The notes beneath the pieces are model-generated. The model was not told the origin of the DNA. It made no database searches and worked only from the letters and a program-made list of their open reading frames with translations. The translations under genes and the position numbers were made by a program. Below, in pieces: positions 46,651 through 64,000 of a DNA stretch of 64,000 nt. The stretch is from contig BROG01000026.1 of the NCBI GenBank assembly GCA_030159075.1, positions 911,501-975,500 of the forward strand. The letters run 5' to 3'. The stretch's first letter is position 1. The number at the start of each line of letters is the position of its first letter. Source of the DNA: Atrina japonica. Lineage: Eukaryota; Mollusca; Bivalvia; Pterioida; Pinnidae.

Positions 46651-49600
46651 GTCAGTTTATTTGAGACAGGGAATTGTATAATGATGGCAGCAGTTTTTTG
46701 GTGACAGGCAGTTTTAATGGTGCCAGCAAGTTTATTGGTGATAGAAAATTGTACAACAGTGTCGGCCAGTTTATTGGTGACAGGCAGTTTTAATGATGCC
46801 AGCCCATTTATTGGTGACAGGCAGTTTTAAAGGTGCTAGCCCGTTCATTGGTGACATGCAGTTTTAATGGTGTCAGCCAGTTTATTGGTGATAGAAAATT
46901 GTATAATGGTGTCAGCCAGTTTATTGGTGACAAGCAGTTTTAATGGTGCCAGCCGGTTTATTGGTGACAGGCAGTTTTAATGATGCCAGCCCATTTATTG
47001 ATGATAGGCAGTTAGAATGATGCCAGCCCGTTTATTGGTGACAGGCATTTTTAATGGTGCTAGCCCGTTCATTGGTGACAGGCAGTTTTAATGGTGTCAG
47101 CCAGTTTATTGGTGATAGAAAATTGTATAATAGTGTCAGCGAGTTTATTGGTGACAGGCAGTTTTAATGGTGCCAGCAAGTTTATTGGTGATAGAAAATT
47201 GTACAACAGTGTCGGCCAGTTTATTGGTGACAGGCAGTTTTAATGATGCCAAATTTATTGGTGACAGGCAGTTTTAAAGGTGCTAGCCCGTTCATTGGTG
47301 ACATGCAGTTTTAATGGTGTCAGCCAGTTTATTGGTGATAGAAAATTGTATAATGGTGTCAGCCAGTTTATTGGTGACAAGCAGTTAGAATGATGTCAGC
47401 CCGTTTATTGGTGACATGCATTTTTAATGGTGCTAGCCCGTTTATTGGTGACAGGCAGTTATAATGGTGACAACCACTTGTTTATTGGTGACAGACAATT
47501 GTATAATGGACGTCAGTTGTTTATTGGTGACAGTTGTATAATGATGGCAGCCGTTTGCGTATTGGTGACATGCAATTGTATAATAGCGGAAGCCAGTTTA
47601 TTTGTGACAGGACGTTATATAATGGTGCAGCCAGTTGTTTATTGGTGACTGGCATTTTAATGGTGGCAGCCAGTTTATTTGTGACAGGCGGTTATATAAT
47701 GGTGACAACGAGTTGTTTATTAGTGACAGGCAGTTTTAATGGTGGCAGCTAGTTTATTTGTGACATGCCGTTATATAATGGTGCGGCCAGTTATTTATTA
47801 GTGACAGGCCAGTTTATTTGTGACAAGCCTTTATATAATGGTAGAGCCAGTTGTTTATTGGTGACTGGCAGTTTTAATGGTGGCAGCTAGTTTATTTGTG
47901 ACGGGCCGTTATATAATGCTTACAACCAGTTGTTTATTAGTGACAGGCAATTGTATAATGGTGGAAGCCAGTTTATTTGTGACGGGCCGTTATATAATGC
48001 TTACAACCAGTTGTTTATTAGTGACAGCCAGTTTTAATGTTGGCAACCAGTTGATTTGTGACAGGCCGTTATATAATGATGCAGCCAGTTGTTTATTGGT
48101 GACTGGCATTTAATGGTGACAGTCAGTTTATTTGTGACAGGCCGTTATATAATGGTGCAGCCAGTTGTTTATTGGTGACTGGCATTTAATGGTGGCAGTC
48201 AGTTTATTTGTGACAGGCCGTTATATAATGGTAGAGCCAGTTGTTTATTGGTGACTGGCAGTTTTAATGGTGGCAGCTAGTGTATGTGTGACAGGCCGTT
48301 ATATAATGCTTACAACCAGTTGTTTATTAGTGACAAGCAAATTGTATAATGATGGAAGCCAGTTTATTTGTGACGGGCCGTTATATATTGGTGTTGCCAG
48401 TTGTTTATTAGTGACAGGCAGTTTTAATGGTGGCAACCAGTTTATTTGTGCCAGGCCGTTATATAATGGTGCAGCCAGTTGTTTATTGGTGACTGGCATT
48501 TAATGGTGGCAGTCAGTTTATTTGTGCCAGGCCGTTATATAATGGTGCAGCCAGTTGTTTATTGGTGACTGGCATTTAATGGTGGCAGTCAGTTTATTTG
48601 TGACAGGCCATTATATAATGGTACAGCCAGTCGTTTATTGGTGACTGGCATTTAATGGTGCAGTCAGTTTATTTGTGACAGGCCGTTATATAATGGTACA
48701 GCCAGTCGTTTATTGGTAACTGGCAGTTTTAATGGTGGCAGCCAGTTTATTTGTGACAGGCCGTTATATAATGGTTGCAACCAGTTTATTTGTGACAGGC
48801 CGTTATATAATGGTGCAGCCAGTTGTTTATTGGTGACTGACATTTTTAATGGTGGCAGCCAGTTTATTTGTGACAGGCCGTTATATAATGATGCGGCCAG
48901 TTGTTTATTAGTGACAGGCCAGTTTATTTGTGACAGGCGGTTATATAATGGTGACAACCAGTTGTTTGTTAGTGACAGGCAGTTTTAATGGTGGCAGCTA
49001 GTTTATTTGTGACAGGCCGTTATATAATGGTGCGGCCAGTTGTTTATTGGTGACAGGCCAGCTTATTTGTGACAAGCCTTTATATAATGGTACAGCCAGT
49101 TGTTTATTGGTGACTGGCAGTTTTAATGGTGGCAGCTAGTGTATTTGTTACAGGCCGTTATATAATGCTTACAACCAGTTGTTTATTAGTGACAAGGAAA
49201 TTGTATAATGATGGAAGCCAGTTTATTTGTGACGGGCCGTTATATATTGGTGTTGCCAGTTGTTTATTAGTGACACAAGTTTTAATGGTGGCAGCCACTT
49301 GTTTATTGGTGACTGGCATTTAATGGTGGCAGTCAGTTTATTTGTGACAGGCCGTTATATAATGGTGCAGCCAGTTGTTTATTGGTGACTGGCATTTAAT
49401 GGTGGCAGTCAGTTTATTTGTGACAGGCCATTATATAATGGTACAGCCAGTTGTTTATTTGTGACTGGCAGTTTTAATGGTGGCAGCCAGTTTATTTGTG
49501 ACAGGCCATTATATAATGGTACAGCCAGTTGTTTATTGGTGACTGGCAGTTTTAATGGTGCAGTCAGTTTATTTGTGACAGGCCGTTATATAATGGTACA

Positions 49601-52600
49601 GCCAGTTGTTTATTGGTGACTGGCATTTAATGGTGACAGTCAGTTTATTTGTGACAGGCCGTTATATAATGGTACAATAGAGTTGTTTATTTGTGACTGG
49701 CAGAAATTTAATGGTAAGCCAGTTTATTTGTGACAGACCGTTATATAATGGTACAGCCAGTTGTTTATTTGTGACTGGCAGTTTTAATGGTGGCAGCCAG
49801 TTTATTTGTGACAGACCGTTATATAATGGTACAGCCAGTTGTTTATTAGTGACTGGCATTTAATGGTGACAGTCAGTTTATTTGTGACAGGCCGTTATAT
49901 AATGGTACAGCCAGTTGTTTATTAGTGACTGGCATTTAATGGTGACAGTCAGTTTATTTGTGACAGGCCGTTATATAATGGTAGAGCCAGTTGTTTATTT
50001 GTGACTGGCAGTTTTAATGGTGGCAGCCAGTTTATTTGTGACAGACCGTTATATAATGGTACAGCCAGTTGTTTATTAGTGACTGGCATTTAATGGTGAC
50101 AGTCAGTTTATTTGTGACAGGCCGTTATATAATGGTACAGCCAGTTGTTTATTAGTGACTGGCATTTAATGGTGACAGTCAGTTTATTTGTGACAGGCCG
50201 TTATATAATGGTACAGCCAGTTGTTTATTTGTGACTGGCAGTTTTAATGGTGGCAGCCAGTTTATTTGTGACAGGCCGTTATATAATGGTACAGCCTTGG
50301 TGTTTATTAGTGACTGGCATTTAATGGTGACAGTCAGTTTATTTGTGACAGACCGTTATATAATGGTACAGCCAGTTGTTTATTAGTGACTGGCATTTAA
50401 TGGTGACAGTCAGTTTATTTGTGACAGGCCGTTTATAATGGTACAAATCAGTTGTTTATTAGTGACTGGCATTTAATGGTGACAGTCAGTTTATTTGTGA
50501 CAGGGCCGTTATATAATGGTACAGCCAGTAAATTAGCTTTATTGGTGACTGGCATTTAATGGTGACAGTCAGTTTATTTGTGACAGGCCGTTATATAATG
50601 GTACAGCCAGTTGTTTATTGGTGACAGGCGGTTGTATAATGGTGGCAGCCAGTTTATTTGTGACAGACCGTTATATAATGGTACAGCCAGTTGTTTATTA
50701 GTGACTGGCATTTAATGGTGACAGTCAGTTTATTTGTGACAGGCCGTTATATAATGGGTACAGCCAGTTGTTTATTAGTGACTGGCATTTAATGGTGACA
50801 GTCAGTTTATTTGTGACAGGCCGTTATATAAACAGCCAGTTGTTTATTTGTGACTGGCAGTTTTAATGGTGGCAGCCAGTTTATTTGTGACAGGCCGTTA
50901 TATAATGGTACAGCCAGTTGTTTATTGGTGACAGGCAGTTGTATAATGGTGGAGGCCAGTTTATTTGTGACAGGCCGTTATATAATGGTACAGCCAGTTG
51001 TTTATTTGTGACTGGCATTTAATGGTGACAGTCAGTTTATTTGTGACAGGCCGTTATATAATGGTACAGCCAGTTGTTTATTAGTGACTGGCATTTAATG
51101 GTGACAGTCAGTTTATTTGTGACAGGCCGTTATATAATGGTACAGCCAGTTGTTTTATAGTGACTGGCATTTAATGGTGACAGTCAGTTTATTTGTGACA
51201 GGCCGTTATATAATGGTACAGCCAGTTGTTTATTAGTGACTGGCATTTAATGGTGACAGTCAGTTTATTTGTGACAGGCCGTTATATAATGGTACACCCA
51301 GTTGTTTATTAGTGACTGGCATTTAATGGTGACAGTCAGTTTATTTGTGACAGGCCGTTATATAATGGTACAGCCAGTTGTTTATTAGTGACTGGCATTT
51401 AATGGTGACAGTCAGTTTATTTGTGACAGACCGTTATATAATGGTACAGCCAGTTGTTTATTAGAGACTGGCATTTAATGGTGACAGTCAGTTTATTTGT
51501 GACAGGCCGTTATATAATGGTACAAAAAAGTTGTTTATTAGTGACTGGCATTTAATGGTGACAGTCAGTTTATTTGTGACAGGCCGTTATATAATGGTAC
51601 AGCCAGTTGTTTATTAGTGACTGGCATTTAATGGTGACAGTCCATTTATTTGTGACAGGCCGTTATATAATGGTACAGCCAGTTGTTTATTAGTGACTGG
51701 CATTTAATGGTGACAGCTAGTTTATTTGTGACAGACCGTTATATAATGGTACAGCCAGTTGTTTATTAGTGACTGGCATTTAATGGTGACAGTCAGTTTA
51801 TTTGTGACAGCCCGTTATATAAATGGTACAGCCAGTTGTTTATTAGTGACTGGCATTTAATGGTGACAGTCAGTTTATTTGTGACAGACCGTTATATAAT
51901 GGTACAGCCAGTTGTTTATTAGTGACTGGCATTTAATGGTGGCAGCCAGTTTATTTGTGACAGACCGTTATATAATGGTACAGCCAGTTGTTTATTAGTG
52001 ACTGGCATTTAATATGGTGGCAGCCAGTTTATTTGTGACAGACCGTTTATATAATGGTACAGCCAGTTGTTTATTAGTGACTGGCATTTAAATGGTGACA
52101 GTCAGTTTATTTGTGACAGGCCGTTATATAATGGTACAGCCAGTTGTTTATTTGTGACTGGCAGTTTTAATGGTGGCAGCCAGTTTATTTGTGACAGACC
52201 GTTATATAATGGTACAGCCAGTTGTTTATTAGTGACTGGCATTTAATGGTGACAGTCAGTTTATTTGTGACAGACCGTTATATAATGGTACAGCCAGTTG
52301 CTTATTAGTGACTGGCATTTAATGGTGACAGTCAGTTTATTTGTGACAGACCGTTATATAATGGTACAGCCAGTTGTTTATTAGTGACTGGCATTTATAA
52401 TGGTGACAGTCAGTTTATTTGTGACAGGCCCGTTATATAATGGTGCAGCCAGTGTTTATTAGTGACTGGCATTTATGGTGTGACAGTCAGTTTATTTGTG
52501 ACAGGCCGTTATATAATGGTGCAGCCAGTTGTTTATTAGTGACTGGCATTTAATGGTGACAGTCAGTTTATTTGTGACAGGCCGTTATATAATGGTGACA

Positions 52601-53430
52601 ACCAGTTGTTTATTGGTGACAGGCAATTGTATAATGGTGGAAGCCAGTTTATTTGTGACAGGCCGTTATATAATGGTACAGCCAGTTGTTTATTAGTGAC
52701 TGGCATTTAATGGTGACAGTCAGTTTATTTGTGACAGACCGTTATATAATGGTACAGCCAGTTGTTTATTAGTGACTGGCATTTAATGGTGACAGTCAGT
52801 TTATTTGTGACAGGCCGTTATATAATGGTACAGCCAGTTGTTTATTAGTGACTGGCATTTAATGGTGCAGTCAGTTTATTTGTGACAGGCCGTTATATAA
52901 TGGTACAGCCAGTTGTTTATTAGTGACTGGCATTTAATGGTGACAGTCAGTTTATTTGTGACAGGCCGTTATATAATGGTACAGCCAGTTGTTTATTAGT
53001 GACTGGCATTTAATGGTGCAGTCAGTTTATTTGTGACAGGCCGTTATATATGGTACAGCCAGTTGTTTATTAGTGACTGGCATTTAATGGTGCAGTCAGT
53101 TTATTTGTGACAGGCCGTTATATAATGGTACAGCCAGTTGTTTATTAGTGACTGGCATTTAATGGTGACAGTCAGTTTATTTGTGACAGGCCGTTATATA
53201 ATGGTACAGCCAGTTGTTTATTGGTGACAGGCAGTTGTATAATGGTGGAGGCCAGTTTATTTGTGACAGGCCGTTATATAATGGTACAGCCAGTTGTTTA
53301 TTAGTGACTGGCATTATAATGGTGACAGTCAGTTTATTTGTGACAGACCGTTATATACTGGTGCAGACAGTTGTTTATTGGTGACAGGCAGTTGTATAAT
53401 TGTAGCTGCCAGTTGTTTAATGGTGCTACA
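46651..53430. repeat. 6.8-kb satellite: ~37-bp monomers grading into a 76-bp dimer
   Basis: In the left part (46651-47500) single units resemble CAGTTTATTGGTGACAGGCA plus GTTTTAATGGTGCCAGC. From about 47,600 two diverged half-units alternate: one with TTATTTGTGACAGGCCGTTA and TATAATGGTACAGC, the other with TTGTTTATTAGTGACTGGCA and TTTAATGGTGACAGT. Together they give an exact 76-bp period (for example GACAGGCC at 51121, 51197 and 51273). The ORFs inside are by-products. Confidence 0.95.
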
Positions 53431-55265
53431 TAAAATCTCTGCTGCTGGATAAAAACCACCAGCCTGCCATAAGTAAAGTTAACCATAAATTTCCTTGCAT
53501 AAACAACTTAGGTTCCAGTGTTGTTCAGTAGTGAACGATATGATGACATAAATTGTGTTTTTCTAACTATTCAGCCACCTTTAAAGTTTCTCTGAACATG
53601 TATACATACTTTTGTGATTGTATGTTTTGATTTTCTTTAAATCGGTAGAAAGTATATTTCATTTTCAAGACCTAAGAATATTAGAAAGTTTAGAATTACA
53701 AACGAATGGGAATTCATTACATTTTAACCATAGAGTTTTCGAAATGTTTGGACGTTGAGTAAAATTCCAAGGTTTGAGTAATAGGGACGACTCGAAGTAC
53801 GCCTTTCGACTGGATTTATGTACTTACTTAGTCATATTTAGTTTCTTTTACTGAGCGAATATTCGGGATTGTTGGCGAATTAATGATAACTCGCTATAAA
53901 GTAAACGGGTACTATTCCAAGTGATAAAGCGGCACAATTTTATCAACATTAACTTGCATTGTTAAGCAGACTTTCAGTCACATAATATGATTATGACGAG
54001 TTGATGTTCAACTCAGTTTTGTTGTCGGATTTCTTGGGATCAAGTCAAAGTACATTTTGCAGTATGGGGGCAGTACAGGGTTAATAGCACATTATACTGA
54101 CGTGGAATTACACATATATGTGATTGCAGAAACAAAAACTCAACTTTTAGCTTGAAATTTCCAAATGGCACATTTAATCGTAAATATTTGCTTTTTAAAT
54201 TGTTGAAAAAAGTATCAGTTTGCTGAAAATTATAGGTCTAGAAGACTTGTTGACATACATGCATATGCTATTAAAATTCAGTTTGGTGTCCGTTATGGGA
54301 TTTAAGATATTTTAAAATTGCTTTCAAATTTTACTTTTCAATGGGACTAATTCATGTACCACGTGATACCCGATAACGTTTGTGCGGGACTACTGTTTCT
54401 ATTAGTGATGGAATGACGCAAGAAGACGATATCCCGCGTTAACGTCACTTCAGCGGGGAGATTACTCAGAGTTACGTTCCATCACCATTGGAGATACTAG
54501 TACCGCACAAACGTTATCGGTTCTCACTTAGTACATGAATTAGTCCCATTATTATTTACCATTACACACCTGTGATAAAACTGACATTAAAAGCGGTTGA
54601 CTGGACTGTTTACAGAGTGTATTATATATCCTTAAAACTTATCGATTACCATGGACTCGTATCAGTACTTTCGATTTAAATTATTCAGTATCATTTTTAT
54701 GACGTTTATTATGTGTTATTACAGGCGGTATTTTCATTAGAATCACATGTAAATAACTGCTAAATACTTGCAAATAATACTAAAAGGAAAGGTTATTATG
54801 AATACTGTTGTAAGCTGCAGGTTGGGAACTTTGAGTGCTGTGTCTAGAATTGGATGTTGGCATCAATGATACACTCGCCAAATAAAGTTATGCTGAAACA
54901 TTTTGCTTCAGCATTAAAGTAAGTATTTATTTTCTAGTAAAACGATAGTGAACGTGAGTTATAGACACTTTATGTTAATTAATAATGAATTGAAAGGAAC
55001 ATTTTTTTTTCTTTTTGGAAAAAAAAATTCCTGTAAACATTTCCCACGGGATTATGGATGTTTACCCAGACATTGGCCAATGTCAAGTAGTACAACATAG
55101 ATAAATCATGTCATATTGGTACCGTGTCACGTAGTTCTTCATAATGCGATCAATAAAATAATGGTCACGAGAGCGATAAACGCCAAATGCTTGATTATGA
55201 CGTAATAACTATCAGGCTAGTGACCCAGATATCAGATTGTTGAAGAATCTAAGACCTACTTCAAG
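53431..55265. other. Spacer and probable upstream region of the ShKT gene
   Basis: It is CpG-richer than the CSTF1 domain. Apart from the fold-back element at 54341-54549 I see no gene. No clear TATA box lies near the ShKT start. Confidence 0.45.
54341..54549. mobile_element. 209-bp fold-back element upstream of the ShKT gene
   Basis: The ends ATGGGACTAATTCATGTAC and GTACATGAATTAGTCCCAT are perfect 19-bp inverted repeats. Pairing continues inward through CGATAACGTTTGTGCGG / CCGCACAAACGTTATCG and GTGATGGAATG / CGTTCCATCAC. It is non-coding and MITE-like. Confidence 0.85.
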
Positions 55266-62035
<6,770 letters not shown>

Positions 62036-63557
62036 GTAAGTGTAGGTAAAGGTTAAAAGAGTATGAAATAAAATTAGAAATACATATTCAATCACAAATA
62101 CCAAGTATTGTTGATATCTATTTCTATTTACATACAAGTTCGATTTACTCCCACTTCGTTACTACACACGTTTCTCTATGTGACTGAAGAGACAATGACG
62201 ACTGATTTACTCACACAGGGTTACGTTGTTGAACGATTGAAATCTCCATTAAGGGAGTTTGATGGTCGATACGGGGGATCTTGTTAAACAATATATTAAA
62301 GTTCTCTCAGGAATGTTAAATAATATTCCGTAGCACGACCATTTACAGTGACTTTCGCCAATCAGATCCTAAATTGATGACCTTTTCACAGAGATTGACC
62401 TTTTCACTGAACTCGAGAGGTTTCAATGTAACATTTACGACGGGTGTGACATGCTAATAGGGGACAGGGGACTCATTCCGAACACCAGGGCTTGACACAA
62501 AAATAACTTGATTTTACTCAACGTTGGCTAATCATAAAATCTGATTGGCTAAGCAGGTCAAGGTGAGAATATTCTCAGACTTAAGTAAATTCTCAAGATT
62601 TTGGTTACCGGGCCCTGGTCCCATCCCGTTTGTGGTTGGCAATTGTTCTTTGTGCTGAGACCATTTGTATATATAATTTGTCGGATTATAATGGACTCGG
62701 AGTTTCGATTATCCGTTGGTTCTTCTTCATTTCTGCTTTTGTATCGGCTGCGGTGGTTTCTTTCTATTCAAGAAATAGAATAAATATGCTTCTGGAAGTA
62801 ACAAAGGCTGGTGACGTTTCAAACATTCTTCTTGTGTATTTTTTCAGAATTAGATGTTGTGAAAAAGAGCGTAACGTTAAAATTATTTTGGGAAATTGGG
62901 AAATTATTTGTGACTATACGTAAATTCTTGACCGTTACATAGCCGATTGACCATATGAAATAGCAACTTAACAGATACTCCAGTAAAATGAGATAGAAGG
63001 ACTTCCTAGATCTAAGGCTAACGAACAAACTGCACAAAAAGTGCTTTGTCTCAATCAGTTGTCGACAAGATTTTATAATCATAGTCTATCTGGTTAGAGC
63101 AATATTAGAGGTGATACATTGACCATATAGGACACATGAGATTGAAAAACATATCATTATAAGATATTAATTGTATTTGGGGAAACTCACAACATTTTGT
63201 AAGGATAGGACCCACTTGCTCAAGTCTGAGAATTTAACTTAACTTCAGGTATTCCGGAAATCTGATTGTCAGAACACGTCAATATCAGGACTATATTTAA
63301 GACTATGAAAATGGAATATATTTAAGAATATTCTGAAAGTGGCATTAGTTGTGTTGCTTTACCAAAACATTTTCTTCTATTTTACTACTTATATTGATGT
63401 AGAGTAACAAAAAAGAGATAAACACAGGCATACAATTCTAAAATCCCTATATACTTAGTGAAACTTTCTTGAGAGAAAAAAAGTTACTATTTGTATATGC
63501 ATATGACACTGTACCTAATATTTCACAAAATATTTCAAATATTTAGGAATATAAGAA
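62036..63557. other. Sequence after ShKT exon 6, no exon identified
   Basis: The open phase-1 donor at 62036 requires a further exon, but no Cys-rich or clearly bounded exon is seen here. An ORF at 62630-62923 contains one hydrophobic stretch (WFFFISAFVSAAVVSFY) that could by chance look like a membrane anchor. It lacks a proper acceptor in phase. Confidence 0.45.
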
Positions 63558-64000
63558 TTGTTATGCTGTGTATATTGCTATGTTATTGTTATGCTGTGTA
63601 TATTGCTATGTTATTGTTATGCTGTGTATATTGCTATGTTATTGTTATGCTGTGTATATTGCTATGTTATTGTTATGCTGTGTATATTGCTATGTTATTG
63701 TTATGCTGTGTATATTGCTATGTTATTGTTATGCTGTGTATATTGCTATGTTATTGTTATGCCTGTGTATATTGCTATGTTATTGTTATGCTGTGTATAT
63801 TGCTATGTTATTGTTATGCTGTGTATATTGCTATGTTATTGTTATGCCTGTGTATATTGCTATGTTATTGTTATGCTGTGTATATTGCTATGTTATTGTT
63901 ATGCTGTGTATATTGCTATGTTATTGTTATGCTGTGTATATTGCTATGTTATTGTTATGCTGTGTATATTGTTATGTTATTGTTATGCTGTGTATATTGC
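63558..64000. repeat. 28-bp minisatellite, at least 15 copies, cut by the window end
   Basis: The unit is TTGTTATGCTGTGTATATTG plus CTATGTTA, spaced 28 bp (63558, 63586 and so on). Two copies carry an extra C (GCCTGTG). Copies are almost identical, which suggests recent expansion. Confidence 0.95.

Noticed and set aside
46651..53430. ORFs of 65-97 codons on both strands in the satellite (for example 48713-48988 and 48664-48957)
   Set aside because: They follow the repeat unit, appear on both strands in several frames, and are broken by single-base changes between copies. They are by-products of the repeat.
54341..54549. Hairpin as a microRNA precursor
   Set aside because: It is much longer than animal pre-miRNAs, with transposon-like perfect terminal repeats; a MITE is more likely.
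62630..62923. 97-codon ORF with one hydrophobic stretch, considered as a membrane-anchor exon of the ShKT gene
   Set aside because: No acceptor in phase 1 with a good pyrimidine tract opens this frame, and no similarity is recognisable. It remains only a remote possibility.

Overview
This window looks like a piece of a eukaryotic, most likely molluscan (bivalve-type) nuclear genome. It is AT-rich. Its genes are split into short exons (41-156 nt) by long introns with GT-AG or GC-AG borders. It is crowded with microsatellites, minisatellites, tRNA-derived SINEs and small fold-back (MITE-like) elements. The two SINE families have 3' ends near 'gttgagtgtggcgtaaaac' and 'gggacgttaaacaac'. From memory these resemble repeats common in bivalves; I could not check this. 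There is no sign of bacterial gene organisation.

Layout. Positions 1-5,400 are CpG-poor, contain no exon I can recognise, and carry fold-back elements plus a 40-bp minisatellite (2,146-2,605) inside a decayed repeat field. Positions 5,550-14,700 are CpG-rich intergenic DNA with several tandem repeats (77 bp, 31 bp, AC, TA) and SINE pieces. Positions 14,855-45,022 (+) hold a complete 13-exon gene for cleavage stimulation factor subunit 1 (CSTF1/CstF-50, 430 aa by my splicing), with an AATAAA signal at 45,470. Its exons join in phase throughout, but only if intron 2 is a GC-AG intron. Its introns contain SINEs, MITEs, a large hairpin, an array rich in TGAGTCA, and tandemly duplicated copies of the end of exon 11. 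Positions 46,651-53,430 are a 6.8-kb satellite that passes from ~37-bp monomers to a regular 76-bp dimeric repeat.

Positions 55,266-62,035 (+) hold at least six exons of a secreted multi-ShKT-domain protein. It has a signal peptide, two ShKT domains, a Thr-rich linker and two more ShKT domains. Each domain lies on one exon and all introns are phase 1. Its 3' end is not identified and probably lies in or beyond 62,036-64,000. The window ends inside a 28-bp minisatellite (63,558-64,000).

The two genes have no evident functional link. CSTF1 is a housekeeping nuclear RNA 3'-end processing factor in a CpG-depleted domain, as expected for a germline-methylated gene body. The ShKT gene lies in CpG-rich DNA, consistent with an unmethylated, tissue-specific or inducible gene. 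Exon joins and protein identities are read by eye from splice sites, reading frame and remembered family features; no alignment or expression data were available.
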